Notes: generated by a model from the sequence alone, not told the origin. Shown: positions 41,545 through 50,579, numbered from the stretch's first letter. The stretch is 64,000 bases of DNA from Cupriavidus necator N-1 (GCF_000219215.1 NC_015726.1:3348001-3412000); one strand, 5' to 3'. Made by a program: numbers and translations.

Positions 41545-41550
41545 TTATAG
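41545..41550 (-). promoter_or_regulatory. -10 box of the amino-acid transporter operon
   Basis: The minus strand shows a perfect TATAAT at 41550-41545, about 90 bases before the binding-protein start. The -35 region 17-18 bases upstream (AATGGC or CAATGG) is poor, so an activator or an extended contact may be needed. Confidence 0.45.
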
Positions 41551-41633
41551 AGCGACGCCCGCGACCGCCATTGCGGACCCTGCCTGCATTGGAAGGCACG
41601 CGCCAACCCGCAGCCAAAAATTAGTGCTAACAT

Positions 41634-41662
41634 TTGCCGACCGACTGGTCGGTTTATTTAAG
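41634..41662 (+). promoter_or_regulatory. paaG promoter with palindromic operator in its spacer
   Basis: -35 TTGCCG (41634-41639), 17-base spacer, -10 TTTAAG (41657-41662). The spacer contains ACCGAC-TG-GTCGGT at 41640-41653, an inverted repeat with perfect 6-base arms. A repressor bound here would block RNA polymerase. Phenylacetate genes in betaproteobacteria are reported to be under a TetR-type PaaR with this kind of ACCGAC/GTCGGT site; that link is from memory. No such regulator gene is adjacent. Confidence 0.65.
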
Positions 41663-41723
41663 AGGCGCCGTCGACAACAGCCGCCCGCGCCGACCGCGAC
41701 AATATCCGGCAGGAGACAACCCA

Positions 41724-42548
41724 ATGCCCCCGATGTCCACCTCCGCTGGCCAGCCGGTCAGCATCGATGCCGGCCCGGTCTTGCTGCAATGGCAGGGCCC
41801 GGTGGCCGTGATCACCCTGAACCGCCCCGACAAGCTCAACAGCTTCACCCGCGCGATGCACCAGGCGCTGCAGCAGGCGCTCGACCATGTCGAGGCCGGC
41901 GGCGCGCGCGCCCTGCTGTTGACCGGGGCGGGCCGCGGCTTCTGCGCCGGCCAGGACCTGGCCGACCTGGATTTCACGCCCGGGCACATGACCGACCTGG
42001 GCGAGCTGATCGATACCTGGTTCAACCCGCTGATCCGCCGGCTGCAGGCACTGCCGCTGCCGGTGGTGGCCGCGGTCAACGGCACCGCGGCCGGCGCCGG
42101 GGCCAACCTGGCGCTGGCCTGCGACATGGTGCTGGCGGCGCGCTCGGCCAGCTTTATCCAGGCCTTCGTCAAGATCGGGCTGGTGCCGGATTCGGGCGGC
42201 ACCTGGCTGCTGCCGCAGCGCGTCGGCATGGCGCGCGCGCTGGGCCTGGCCATGACCGGCGAGCGGCTGAGCGCCGAAGAGGCCGAGAAATGGGGCCTGG
42301 TCTGGGAGACCATGGACGACCCGCTGCTGCCGGAACAGGCGCTGGCGCTGGCCACGCACCTGGCCGGGCAGCCGACCCGCGCGCTGGCCGCGATCAAGCG
42401 CGCCATGTATGCCAGCGCCACCGCCACGCTGGACACCCAGCTGGACCTGGAACGCGACCTGCAGCGCGAGCTCGGCCAGTCCGCCGACTACGCGGAGGGC
42501 GTCAACGCCTTCCTCGAAAAGCGCGCACCGCACTTCACCGGCAAGTAA
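41724..42548 (+). CDS. paaG: PaaG-type enoyl-CoA hydratase/isomerase of phenylacetate degradation
   Basis: PaaG isomerises ring-1,2-epoxyphenylacetyl-CoA to the oxepin-CoA in the aerobic hybrid pathway. The 274-residue crotonase-fold protein has NRPDKLNSFTRAMHQAL, the oxyanion segment GRGFCAGQDLADLDF, NGTAAGAGANLALACDMVLAA and the PaaG-like FVKIGLVPDSGGTWLLPQRVG with the conserved aspartate. The ATG (MPPMSTSAG) has an AGGAGA ribosome site. Assignment is supported by paaI and paaK directly downstream. The ring epoxygenase genes (paaABCDE) and paaZ are not in the window. Confidence 0.9.
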   Translation: MPPMSTSAGQPVSIDAGPVLLQWQGPVAVITLNRPDKLNSFTRAMHQALQQALDHVEAGGARALLLTGAGRGFCAGQDLADLDFTPGHMTDLGELIDTWFNPLIRRLQALPLPVVAAVNGTAAGAGANLALACDMVLAARSASFIQAFVKIGLVPDSGGTWLLPQRVGMARALGLAMTGERLSAEEAEKWGLVWETMDDPLLPEQALALATHLAGQPTRALAAIKRAMYASATATLDTQLDLERDLQRELGQSADYAEGVNAFLEKRAPHFTGK

Positions 42549-42588
42549 GCCGCGCGGGCCTGCCCGCCCCTCTATATAGGAGACCAGC

Positions 42589-43041
42589 TTGAAACAGGAC
42601 CCCCAGGCCCTCGCCGAAGCGGCCGCCGCCGCCATGTATGAAGCCGACACCTGCAGCCGCTGGCTGGGCATCACGGTCGAGGCCGTGCGGCCCGGCTACG
42701 CCCGGCTGACCATGCCGGTGCGCAAGGAATTCCTCAACGGCCACGGCATCTGCCACGGCGGCCTGATGTTCACGCTGGCCGATTCGACCTTCGCTTTTGC
42801 CTGCAACAGCCATAACATCAACACCGTGGCGGCGGGCTGCAGCATCGAATTCCTCAAGCCCGTGCACGGCGGCGACGTGCTGACCGCCGAGGCCACCGAG
42901 CAGGTCCTGTCCGGCCGGCACGGCATCTACGATATCCGCGTGACCAACGCCGCGGGCCAGGTGGTGGCGATGTTCCGCGGCAAGTCGGCGCAGATCAAGG
43001 GACACGTGGTGCCGCCGCCTGAAGGGACAGAAGGCGCCTGA
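42589..43041 (+). CDS. paaI: PaaI, hydroxyphenylacetyl-CoA thioesterase
   Basis: A hotdog-fold thioesterase that releases CoA from dead-end or toxic ring-hydroxylated phenylacetyl-CoA products. The 150-residue protein has the PaaI motif RKEFLNGHGICHGGLMFTLADS near residues 44-65, with the catalytic aspartate, then AAGCSIEFLKPVHGGDVL. It starts with TTG; the AGGAGACC ribosome site lies 5 bases upstream and there is no better ATG before the conserved core. 40 bases separate it from paaG. Confidence 0.93.
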   Translation: MKQDPQALAEAAAAAMYEADTCSRWLGITVEAVRPGYARLTMPVRKEFLNGHGICHGGLMFTLADSTFAFACNSHNINTVAAGCSIEFLKPVHGGDVLTAEATEQVLSGRHGIYDIRVTNAAGQVVAMFRGKSAQIKGHVVPPPEGTEGA

Positions 43042-43090
43042 GCAAATCCGGCAAGATACTTAAGACCAACGCCCCCGTGCAGGAGACGAC

Positions 43091-44395
43091 ATGAGCACGC
43101 GCCTGACCGATCTGCCCCTGGATGCGATCGAGACCGCCAGCCGCGCCGAGCTGCAGGCCTTGCAGCTGGAGCGGCTGAGATGGTCGCTCAACCACGCCTA
43201 CGCCAATTCGCCGGTGTACCGCCGCAAGTTCGACGAAGCCGGGGTCCACCCCGACCAGCTGCATTCGCTGGCCGACCTGGCGCGATTCCCGTTCACCAGC
43301 AAGCAGGACCTGCGCGACAACTACCCGTTCGGCATGTTCGCCGTGCCGCAGGACCGGGTGGCGCGCATCCACGCCTCGTCCGGCACCACCGGCAAGCCCA
43401 CCGTCGTCGGCTACACGCTCCAGGACATCGACAACTGGGCCACGGTGATGGCGCGCTCGATCCGCGCCTCGGGCGCGCGGCGCGGCGACAAGGTGCACAT
43501 CAGCTACGGCTACGGCCTCTTCACCGGCGGCCTGGGCGCGCACTACGGCGTGGAGAAGGCCGGCCTGACCGCGATCCCCTTCGGTGGCGGCCAGACCGAG
43601 CGCCAGGTGCAACTGATCCAGGACTTCAAGCCCGAAGTGATCATGGTGACCCCCAGCTATATGCTGGCGATCGCCGACGAGTTCGAGCGCCAGGGCATCG
43701 ACCCGGCCAGCAGCTCGCTGCGCGTTGGCATCTTCGGCGCGGAGCCGTGGACGCCGGAAATGCGGCTGGCGATCGAGAAGCGCATGGGCATCTCGGCAGT
43801 CGATATCTACGGCCTGTCAGAGGTGATGGGCCCGGGCGTGGCCAATGAGTGCGCCGAGACCAAGGACGGCCCGACCATCTGGGAAGACCATTTCTACCCC
43901 GAGATCATCGATCCCGACACCGGCGCAGTGCTGCCCGACGGGGAGTTCGGGGAGCTGGTGTTCACCTCGCTGACCAAGGAGGCAATGCCGGTGGTGCGCT
44001 ACCGCACCCGCGACCTGACCCGGCTGCTGCCGGGCACGGCGCGTGCGGCATTCCGCCGCATGGAGAAGGTCACCGGCCGCACCGACGACATGATGATCGT
44101 GCGCGGGGTCAACGTGTTCCCGTCGCAGATCGAGGAACTGATCCTCAAGCACGCCGAGCTCGCGCCGCACTACCAGTGCGTGCTGACCAAGGACGGCCAC
44201 ATGGACACGCTGACGGTGCGCGTGGAATGCGCCCACGGCAGCGAGCCGGCGCTGGCGCAAGGCGCGCGCGAGCGGCTGGCGCAGGAGATCAAGGCCTATA
44301 TCGGCGTCACCGCCGGCATCGAGGTGCTGCCCGAGGGCGGCGTCGAGCGCTCGGTGGGCAAGGCGCGGCGGATCGTCGACCAGCGCCCGCGCTGA
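43091..44395 (+). CDS. paaK: PaaK, phenylacetate-CoA ligase
   Basis: PaaK activates phenylacetate with ATP and CoA, the first step of the pathway. The 434-residue length is typical. It has the AMP-forming P-loop ASSGTTGKPTVVGYT near residues 95-109, FSYGYGLF-like HISYGYGLFTGGLGAHYG, IYGLSEVMGPGVANEC, and the C-terminal TGRTDDMMIVRGVNVFPSQIEE. A terminator follows. Operon paaG-paaI-paaK. Confidence 0.96.
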   Translation: MSTRLTDLPLDAIETASRAELQALQLERLRWSLNHAYANSPVYRRKFDEAGVHPDQLHSLADLARFPFTSKQDLRDNYPFGMFAVPQDRVARIHASSGTTGKPTVVGYTLQDIDNWATVMARSIRASGARRGDKVHISYGYGLFTGGLGAHYGVEKAGLTAIPFGGGQTERQVQLIQDFKPEVIMVTPSYMLAIADEFERQGIDPASSSLRVGIFGAEPWTPEMRLAIEKRMGISAVDIYGLSEVMGPGVANECAETKDGPTIWEDHFYPEIIDPDTGAVLPDGEFGELVFTSLTKEAMPVVRYRTRDLTRLLPGTARAAFRRMEKVTGRTDDMMIVRGVNVFPSQIEELILKHAELAPHYQCVLTKDGHMDTLTVRVECAHGSEPALAQGARERLAQEIKAYIGVTAGIEVLPEGGVERSVGKARRIVDQRPR

Positions 44396-44413
44396 GGGCT
44401 GTCCACCATGAAG

Positions 44414-44440
44414 AAAGGGCGCCGCGATGGCGCCCTTTTT
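44414..44440. terminator. Terminator between paaK and mltA
   Basis: AAAGGGCGCC pairs with GGCGCCCTTT around GCGAT, followed by further Ts on the plus strand and by a TTCTTC-type flank on the minus strand. It serves paaK and possibly the convergent mltA. Confidence 0.88.
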
Positions 44441-44459
44441 GCATTGCCGGCTGCGGCGC

Positions 44460-45590
44460 TCAGCTGCGCGGCATCAGCACCCACATGCGGCCGCCCTGCT
44501 TCATGCGGCCCGCGGTCTCGCCGGCGGCGTCGCCCGCGCCCCAGAAGAAGTCCGCGCGTACCCCGCCCTTGATGGCGCTGCCGGTGTCCTGCGCGAACAT
44601 CAGCCGCTGGATCGGCTCGGTCGACAGCGGGCGCGTGGTCGACAGGAACACCGGCACCCCCAGCGGGATGGTGGCCGGGTCGACCGCGATCGAGCGCTCC
44701 GCCGTCAGCGGCACGCCCAGCGCGCCCACCGGGCCGTCGTTGTTGGCCGGCAGCTCGCGGAAGAAGACAAAGCGCGGGTTGATGTTGAGCATCTCGTCGA
44801 CGCGGCCCGGGTTGGCGCGCGCCCAGGCCTTGATGCCCTGCATGGTGGCCTGCGCCGGCGTGATCTCGCCGCGGTCCAGCAGCCATTTGCCGAACGAGCG
44901 GAACGGCTGGTCGTTGGTGCCGCCGAAGCCCACCCGCATGATGCTGCCGTCGGCCATGCGGATGCGGCCCGAGCCCTGGATCTGCAGGAAGGCGGCCTCG
45001 ACTGCGTCATCTACCCAGACCAGCTCGCTGCCGCGCATGGCCGGGTTCTGCAGCAGCTCGGCGCGGGCCGGCAGCGGGCGGTTGCCGAACTGCGCCGGCT
45101 TGCGGTACAGCGGCACCTGGAATTTGCCCTGGCGCGTGCGCGAGCCGTGCAGGATCGGTTCGTAGTAGCCGGTGATCAGGCCGTTGTCGGTGCCGTCGCC
45201 GTTGAGCACGCGGTATGGCTGGAAGTTGCTTTCGAAATAGGCGCGCATGGCGTTGAGGTCGCCGGCATCGACCATCATGCCGGCGGCACAGGCGCGGCTC
45301 CACTCGGCGCGCTTCTTCAGCGCCTGGCAGCTGGCCTGCAGCGCGGGCCAGGCGGCGCGCACGTCGTCCTGGGCCCAGCCGCCGATCTCGGCCCAGCTGG
45401 CGGCCTGCAGACTGCCCTTCTGCGACGAGGCCGTCGGCGGCGTGGCCGGGCCGGTCTCGATGCGCGGCGGCGGGCCGCTCATGCAGCCGGCCAGCAGCAC
45501 GGCCGCGCCGGACAGCGCCAGCCAGCCGCGAACGCGCAGCGAGCGCCAGGGAGAAACTGGGGAAATCGGGAAAGAGTCTGCGTATGCCAT
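44460..45590 (-). CDS. mltA: MltA, membrane-bound lytic murein transglycosylase A
   Basis: MltA cleaves peptidoglycan glycan strands with 1,6-anhydro bond formation, from the outer membrane. The 376-residue protein has a basic segment, a hydrophobic helix and lipobox LLAGC near residue 36. The MltA domain carries VLNGDGTDNGLITGYYEPIL, and the C-terminal 3D domain has FAQDTGSAIKGGVRADFFWG with the three aspartates. The ATG (MAYADSF) is used; a TTG five codons upstream is an alternative, and neither has a strong ribosome site. Confidence 0.93.
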   Translation of the reverse strand: MAYADSFPISPVSPWRSLRVRGWLALSGAAVLLAGCMSGPPPRIETGPATPPTASSQKGSLQAASWAEIGGWAQDDVRAAWPALQASCQALKKRAEWSRACAAGMMVDAGDLNAMRAYFESNFQPYRVLNGDGTDNGLITGYYEPILHGSRTRQGKFQVPLYRKPAQFGNRPLPARAELLQNPAMRGSELVWVDDAVEAAFLQIQGSGRIRMADGSIMRVGFGGTNDQPFRSFGKWLLDRGEITPAQATMQGIKAWARANPGRVDEMLNINPRFVFFRELPANNDGPVGALGVPLTAERSIAVDPATIPLGVPVFLSTTRPLSTEPIQRLMFAQDTGSAIKGGVRADFFWGAGDAAGETAGRMKQGGRMWVLMPRS

Positions 45591-45703
45591 CTTGCTATTG
45601 TTCAAAGTCCGGGCGGCGCAGCTTGCGGGCCGATTGCCCCTACAATCCCACCGTCATCCTTCAACCATCGCCTGCGCCCCCGCGGGCCTGCGCTGCATCC
45701 GCC

Positions 45704-45919
45704 ATGAGCAAGTTCTTCGAAGCCCATCCCATGCTGCTGTTCGCCCTGGAAGCCGGCGTGGCGCTGTTCCTGCTGATCTTTATCGTGGTCTGGACCATGG
45801 GCACGGCGAAAAAGAACCCGCGCCCCACGCGCGCCCCGTCCGAGCATCCGTCGCGCCAGCCGGCGCAGGGCAGCGCTGAAGCGCCGCCGCAGGATCAGGA
45901 CAGCGCATCGCGCCAATAG
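45704..45919 (+). CDS. Small single-helix membrane protein
   Basis: A 71-residue protein, MSKFFEAHPMLLFALEAGVA at the start, one transmembrane helix (about 11-31), then a hydrophilic Pro/Ser/Gln-rich tail with a basic stretch (KKNPRPTR) after the helix, implying a cytoplasmic C-terminus. No ribosome site stands out. I do not recognise a family. It is divergent from mltA and convergent with apaG. Could be a real small gene, given GC3 pattern and helix; confidence is moderate. Confidence 0.6.
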   Translation: MSKFFEAHPMLLFALEAGVALFLLIFIVVWTMGTAKKNPRPTRAPSEHPSRQPAQGSAEAPPQDQDSASRQ

Positions 45920-45932
45920 GTTCCCCGCAGGG

Positions 45933-46307
45933 TCAGTGCAGCATGCGCGGCAGCACCAGCGCAAATTCAGGGATCGGCACCTCGAAGCGGTGGCCGTCCT
46001 CGGCCACGCAGAAGTATTCGCCCTTCATCGAGCCCACCGGAGTCGAGATGGTGGCCCAGCTGGTGTATTCGAAATGCTCGCCCGGCTTGAGCAGCGGCTG
46101 GTGGCCGACCACGCCCAGGCCCGCCACTTCCTGCGTGCCGTTGTCGCTGTCGGTGATGACCCAGTGGCGCGAGATCAGCTGCGCCGCCACCTCGCCGGTA
46201 TTGTGGATGGTGATGGTGTAGGCGAAGGCATGGCGCCCGCGCTCAGGTTCTGACTGGTCCGGCAGGTACTGGGTGCGTACCGAGACGGAGAAAGCGTACT
46301 CGCTCAT
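45933..46307 (-). CDS. apaG: ApaG
   Basis: The 124-residue ApaG has a fibronectin-type III-like fold and has been associated with Co/Mg homeostasis and dinucleoside polyphosphate turnover; its biochemical role is unsettled. Family features are [33 protein letters not shown] and [21 protein letters not shown]. It is divergent from rpe, a common neighbourhood in betaproteobacteria. Confidence 0.95.
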   Translation of the reverse strand: MSEYAFSVSVRTQYLPDQSEPERGRHAFAYTITIHNTGEVAAQLISRHWVITDSDNGTQEVAGLGVVGHQPLLKPGEHFEYTSWATISTPVGSMKGEYFCVAEDGHRFEVPIPEFALVLPRMLH

Positions 46308-46546
46308 CGTGGGCAGGGCCGGCGTGTGAGGCGCCAGGCAGGGAAGTGGGTAGCCGCATTGTGCGGGATGGCCGCGGCACGGGCAAGAGCACCGGCAAGA
46401 TCACCGCGCGCCGGGCAGCGGTAGAATATAGCCCTTTCAGGGCCGGGCCGCGCCGGACGCCCCGCCTGATCCCCTCTGGCGCCCGCCCCTGGGCACGCCA
46501 GAGACGCAAACAGCATTCCCCAGCACCCCACCTCCTAGCCGCCGAC

Positions 46547-47248
46547 ATGAGCACGCCCACCTACCGCATCGCCCCGTCCATCCTGTCCGCCGACTTTGCC
46601 CGCCTGGGCGAGGAAGTGCGCCGCGTGACCGAGGCTGGCGCCGACTGGATCCACTTCGACGTGATGGACAACCATTACGTGCCCAACCTGACCGTGGGCC
46701 CGCTGGTGTGCGAGGCGATCCGCCCCCACGTGACCGCGCCGATCGACGTGCACCTGATGGTGCGCCCGGTGGACCGGATCATCCCGGACTTTGCCAAGGC
46801 GGGCGCCAATATCATCACCTTCCACCCGGAAGCCAGCGAGCACGTGGACCGCTCGCTCGCGCTGATCCGCGACCACGGCTGCCAGGCCGGCCTGGTGTTC
46901 AACCCGGCCACGCCGCTGCACCACCTGGACCACGTAATGGACCGCCTCGACGTGATCCTGCTGATGTCGGTCAACCCGGGCTTCGGCGGCCAGTCGTTCA
47001 TTCCCGAGACGCTCAACAAGCTGCGCGTCGTGCGCCAGCGGATCGATGAATACACCGCCCGCACCGGCCGCACCATCCTGCTGGAAGTCGACGGCGGTGT
47101 GAAGGTGGACAACATCGCCGAGATCGCGGCGGCCGGCGCCGACACCTTCGTGGCGGGCTCGGCCGTGTTCGGCAAGCCGGATGCGGACGGCGGCTACCGC
47201 GGCATCATCTCGGCCCTGCGCGGCGAACTGGCCAAGGCCGGCCAATGA
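46547..47248 (+). CDS. rpe: Ribulose-phosphate 3-epimerase
   Basis: Rpe interconverts ribulose 5-phosphate and xylulose 5-phosphate (pentose phosphate or Calvin cycle). The 233-residue TIM barrel has [33 protein letters not shown] (metal-binding His and Asp), [18 protein letters not shown] and LEVDGGV. The ATG was chosen at [11 protein letters not shown] because the long upstream extension is Arg-rich and non-conserved. Its stop overlaps gph by 4 bases. Confidence 0.96.
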   Translation: MSTPTYRIAPSILSADFARLGEEVRRVTEAGADWIHFDVMDNHYVPNLTVGPLVCEAIRPHVTAPIDVHLMVRPVDRIIPDFAKAGANIITFHPEASEHVDRSLALIRDHGCQAGLVFNPATPLHHLDHVMDRLDVILLMSVNPGFGGQSFIPETLNKLRVVRQRIDEYTARTGRTILLEVDGGVKVDNIAEIAAAGADTFVAGSAVFGKPDADGGYRGIISALRGELAKAGQ

Positions 47249-47988
47249 CCGACGGCGTGTTCCTGCGCCGCACTGACTGGCGCGGCATCGAAGGCGTGAT
47301 CGTCGACCTCGACGGCACCATGGTCGACACCGCGGGCGACTTCCACGCCTCGATCAACGCCATGCTGCTGGCGCTGGGCCGCCAGCACCCCAACCTCGGC
47401 CCGGCGGCGCCGATGTCCGAGGCGGAGATCGTCAGCTATGTCGGCAAGGGTTCGGAAAACCTGATCCGGCGCGTGCTGGACGCGCGCTTCTCGCCGCTGC
47501 ATGCCAACGGCCTGTTCGCCGACGCCTATGCGCTGTACGACCGCGAGTACATCCGCATCAACGGCCAGTTCTCGCAGGTCTACCCCGGCGTGCGCGAAGG
47601 CCTGGCGGCGATGAAGGCGGCCGGGCTGCGGCTGGCCTGCGTGACCAACAAGCCCTACAGCTTCACCGAGCCGCTGCTGGCCAAGACCGGCCTGGCCCAG
47701 TACTTCGAGCTGGTCTACGGCGGCGACGCCTTCCCGCTGCGCAAGCCCGACCCCTTCCCGCTGCTGAAAGTGGCCGACGCCTTCGGGCTGGAGCCGTCGA
47801 CCATGGCGGCGCTGGGCGACTCGGAAAACGACGCGCAGGCGGCCCGCGCGGCCGGCATGGGCGTGCTGCTGGTGCCCTATGGCTACAACCATGGCAACCC
47901 TGTACAAGGCGTTGACGCCGATGGTATAGTCGACTCCATTGCCCACGCCGCAGCGCTGTTTGCGGCACACTGGGCAGGTCATCGATAG
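47245..47988 (+). CDS. gph: Phosphoglycolate phosphatase
   Basis: Gph dephosphorylates 2-phosphoglycolate from the RuBisCO oxygenase reaction or DNA repair. The 247-residue HAD hydrolase has motif [15 protein letters not shown] (nucleophile Asp), motif [11 protein letters not shown], a lysine region [10 protein letters not shown] and motif [19 protein letters not shown]. It overlaps rpe by 4 bases and lies directly upstream of the trp leader. Two promoter-like elements near its 3' end could drive trp genes. Confidence 0.95.
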   Translation: MTDGVFLRRTDWRGIEGVIVDLDGTMVDTAGDFHASINAMLLALGRQHPNLGPAAPMSEAEIVSYVGKGSENLIRRVLDARFSPLHANGLFADAYALYDREYIRINGQFSQVYPGVREGLAAMKAAGLRLACVTNKPYSFTEPLLAKTGLAQYFELVYGGDAFPLRKPDPFPLLKVADAFGLEPSTMAALGDSENDAQAARAAGMGVLLVPYGYNHGNPVQGVDADGIVDSIAHAAALFAAHWAGHR

Positions 47989-47989
47989 T
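47960..47989 (+). promoter_or_regulatory. Candidate trp operon promoter
   Basis: TTGCGG (47960-47965), 18-base spacer and GATAGT (47984-47989) at the end of gph, about 40 bases before the leader peptide. An alternative is TGTACA (47901-47906), 18 bases, TATAGT (47925-47930). By eye I cannot choose; trp genes could also be read through from gph. Confidence 0.4.
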
Positions 47990-48027
47990 CCGAATTTCGT
48001 CGATCCCGACCAAATCCCAAACATTTC

Positions 48028-48114
48028 ATGTTTCTCAACCGCAAACGCATCTCTTCTGGCAGTGATCGGCAGGCTTGGCCCTGGCGTCGCTGGCGCGCCT
48101 CCCAACAGGCGTAA
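48028..48114 (+). CDS. trp leader peptide (28 codons, Trp-rich end)
   Basis: A 28-codon frame (ATG to TAA) about 300 bases before trpE encodes a basic peptide with the cluster WPWRRW near its end: three Trp codons within six, and no other Trp. Hairpin-capable sequences follow at 48140-48156, 48166-48181 and 48212-48237. This is the layout of ribosome-mediated attenuation. No clear Shine-Dalgarno precedes the ATG, which is a weakness. Only the last hairpin has a short T-run. Confidence 0.7.
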   Translation: MFLNRKRISSGSDRQAWPWRRWRASQQA

Positions 48115-48139
48115 AGTGCGTTCGCGAGTCTGCTGACGA

Positions 48140-48156
48140 GCCCTCGACCCGAGGGC
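48140..48156 (+). other. Strong hairpin in the trp leader
   Basis: GCCCTCG and CGAGGGC form a perfect 7-base stem with an ACC loop, 26 bases after the leader-peptide stop. Flanking CGAG/CTCG can extend it. It lacks a following T-run, so it may be a pause or antiterminator element rather than the terminator itself. Confidence 0.6.
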
Positions 48157-48211
48157 CTCGCCACACCGGCCTAGCTGCCGGGCATTCCCACCAAAACCCG
48201 CCGCAAGCCAG

Positions 48212-48240
48212 CGTAGCCGCCATATTCGTGTGCTACGTTT
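48212..48240 (+). terminator. Possible weak attenuator terminator of the trp leader
   Basis: CGTAGC pairs with GCTACG over a 14-base loop, followed by TTT. It is the only leader hairpin with a T-run, though short. A second hairpin, CCGGC/GCCGG, lies at 48166-48181. Confidence 0.35.
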
Positions 48241-48409
48241 AGCTCAAGAACGCGCCGCACGCCCTTCCCCGGCCGTGTGCAGTCTTGTCCGCAAGCCGCT
48301 TGCACCACGGTCCGCCAACGGGGCGGGTATCCATTCGCTCCAGCCTGATTGCCGATAAGCGGCGCCGCGCCCCTCCACCGCGCAGCGCGCGCCGCACAAG
48401 AGGACCGAC
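48241..48409 (+). other. Structured remainder of the trp leader
   Basis: No gene seen. It contains another strong hairpin, GCAAG-CCG-CTTGC at 48291-48303, nested in CCGTG/CACGG-type pairing, and ends in AGAGGACCGAC, the trpE ribosome site. Confidence 0.5.
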
Positions 48410-49927
48410 ATGACCGAACTGGAATTCAAATCGCTGGCCGACCAGGGCTACAACCGCATCCCGCTGATCGCCGAGGCCTTTGCCGACCTGGAAACGCCGC
48501 TGTCGCTGTACCTGAAGCTGGCCCAGTCGCAGACGCGCGGCGTCAACACCTTCCTGCTGGAATCGGTGGTGGGCGGCGAGCGCTTCGGGCGCTTCTCGTT
48601 TATCGGCCTGCATGCCCGCACGCTGCTGCGCGCCTTCGGCAACCGCACCGAGGTGGTGACCGACGGCAAGGTGGTGGAAACCCATGAAGGCAACCCGCTC
48701 GATTTCATCGCCGAGTTCGAACAGCGCTTCAAGGTGGCGCTGCGCCCCGGACTGCCGCGCTTCTGCGGCGGCCTGGCCGGCTACTTCGGCTACGACGCGG
48801 TGCGCTATATCGAGAAGAAGCTCGCCGACACGCAGAAGCCCGACGACCTGAACCTGCCGGACATCCAGTTGCTGCTGTGCGAGGAACTGGCCGTCATCGA
48901 CAACCTGTCGGGCAAGCTCTACCTGATCGTCTACGCCGACCCGACCACGCCCGAGGCCTACCCCCGCGCCCGCCAGCGCCTGCGCGAGCTGCGCATGAAG
49001 CTGCGCCAGCCGGTGGACGTGCCGGTCACCAGCCCGTCGGTGCAGACCGAGGTCTACCGCGAATTCGCCAAGCCCGACTACCTGGCGGCGGTGCACAAGG
49101 CCAAGGAATACATCATGGCCGGCGACATGATGCAGGTGCAGATCGGCCAGCGCCTGGTCAAGCCCTACCGCGACGCGCCGCTGTCGCTGTACCGCGCGCT
49201 GCGCTCGCTGAACCCGTCGCCGTACATGTACTTCTACAACTTCGGCGACTTCCAGGTAGTGGGCGCGTCGCCGGAGATCCTGGTGCGCCAGGAGGAGCGC
49301 AAGGTCGGCACCAACGGCGACATGCGCAGCGAACACATCGTCACCATCCGCCCGCTGGCCGGCACGCGCCCGCGCGGCAATACGCCGGAGAAGGACGCCC
49401 AGCTCGCCACCGAGCTGCTGCAGGATCCCAAGGAGATCGCAGAGCACGTGATGCTGATCGACCTGGCGCGCAACGATATCGGCCGCATCGCCGAGACCGG
49501 TTCGGTCAAGGTCACCGACAAGATGGTGATCGAGAAATACTCGCACGTGCAGCATATCGTCAGCTCGGTCGAAGGCACGCTGCGCGAAGGCATCAGCAAT
49601 CTGGACGTGCTGCGCGCGACCTTTCCGGCCGGCACGCTGTCGGGCGCGCCCAAGGTCCACGCGATGGAAATCATCGACGAGCTGGAACCGCGCAAGCGCG
49701 GCATCTATGGCGGCGCGGTGGGCTACCTGTCGTTCGGCGGCGAGATGGACCTGGCGATCGCGATCCGCACCGGCATCGTCAAGGACGGCAACCTCTACGT
49801 GCAGGCCGCCGCCGGCATCGTCGCCGATTCGGACCCCGAAGCCGAATGGAGGGAAACCGAAGCCAAGGCGCGCGCCGTGATCCGCGCCGCCGAGCAGGTC
49901 CAGGATGGCCTGGACTCCGACATCTGA
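48410..49927 (+). CDS. trpE: Anthranilate synthase component I
   Basis: TrpE converts chorismate to anthranilate using ammonia from TrpG. The 505-residue protein has the N-terminal feedback region with LLES near residues 50-53, and the chorismate-binding domain with [62 protein letters not shown] and [10 protein letters not shown]. An AGAGGACC ribosome site fixes the ATG. First gene of trpE-trpG-trpD-trpC. Confidence 0.97.
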   Translation: MTELEFKSLADQGYNRIPLIAEAFADLETPLSLYLKLAQSQTRGVNTFLLESVVGGERFGRFSFIGLHARTLLRAFGNRTEVVTDGKVVETHEGNPLDFIAEFEQRFKVALRPGLPRFCGGLAGYFGYDAVRYIEKKLADTQKPDDLNLPDIQLLLCEELAVIDNLSGKLYLIVYADPTTPEAYPRARQRLRELRMKLRQPVDVPVTSPSVQTEVYREFAKPDYLAAVHKAKEYIMAGDMMQVQIGQRLVKPYRDAPLSLYRALRSLNPSPYMYFYNFGDFQVVGASPEILVRQEERKVGTNGDMRSEHIVTIRPLAGTRPRGNTPEKDAQLATELLQDPKEIAEHVMLIDLARNDIGRIAETGSVKVTDKMVIEKYSHVQHIVSSVEGTLREGISNLDVLRATFPAGTLSGAPKVHAMEIIDELEPRKRGIYGGAVGYLSFGGEMDLAIAIRTGIVKDGNLYVQAAAGIVADSDPEAEWRETEAKARAVIRAAEQVQDGLDSDI

Positions 49928-49947
49928 GAGAACAGGAGACAGACGCC

Positions 49948-50517
49948 ATGCTGCTGATGATCGACAACTACGATTCGTTCACCTATAACCTGGTCCAGTA
50001 TTTCGGCGAACTGGGCGAAGACGTACGCACCTACCGCAACGACGAGATCACCATCGAGGAGATCGAGGCGCTCAAGCCGGACCACATCTGCGTCTCGCCC
50101 GGGCCGTGCAGCCCGAAGGAAGCCGGCATCTCGGTGGCAGCGCTGCAGCACTTTGCCGGCAGGATCCCGCTGCTGGGCGTGTGCCTGGGCCACCAAGCCA
50201 TCGGCGAGGCTTTCGGCGGCAAGGTGATCCGCGCCAAGCAGGTGATGCACGGCAAGGTCAGCACCATCGAGACTACGCAGCAAGGCGTGTTCGCCGGGCT
50301 GCCCAAGCACTTCGACGTGACGCGCTATCATTCACTGGCAATCGAGCGCGAAACCCTGCCCGATTGCCTGGAGATCACCGCCTGGACCCCGGACGGCGAG
50401 ATCATGGGCGTGCGCCACAAGACGCTCGCCGTAGAAGGCGTGCAGTTCCATCCCGAGTCGATCCTGTCCGAGCATGGCCATGCGCTGCTGGCCAACTTCG
50501 TCAAGGCGCCGCGATGA
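49948..50517 (+). CDS. trpG: Anthranilate synthase component II (glutamine amidotransferase)
   Basis: TrpG releases ammonia from glutamine for TrpE, and in many bacteria also serves 4-amino-4-deoxychorismate synthase. The 189-residue class I amidotransferase opens [20 protein letters not shown], with [10 protein letters not shown], the nucleophile-cysteine motif [17 protein letters not shown] near residues 75-91, and [14 protein letters not shown] with catalytic His and Glu. An ACAGGAGAC ribosome site lies before the ATG. It follows trpE by 20 bases. Confidence 0.97.
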   Translation: MLLMIDNYDSFTYNLVQYFGELGEDVRTYRNDEITIEEIEALKPDHICVSPGPCSPKEAGISVAALQHFAGRIPLLGVCLGHQAIGEAFGGKVIRAKQVMHGKVSTIETTQQGVFAGLPKHFDVTRYHSLAIERETLPDCLEITAWTPDGEIMGVRHKTLAVEGVQFHPESILSEHGHALLANFVKAPR

Positions 50518-50579
50518 GACTGCTCGATTCCGCACCTTCCAGCCCGCACCACGCCATCCAGACTGTCAACGAGAACGCC

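Noticed and set aside
44427..45707. 426-codon plus-strand frame opposite mltA
   Set aside because: Antisense of mltA, whose domains are clear.
47979..48164. Minus-strand frame over the trp leader
   Set aside because: It opposes the leader peptide and hairpins, and encodes Arg-rich sequence with no support.
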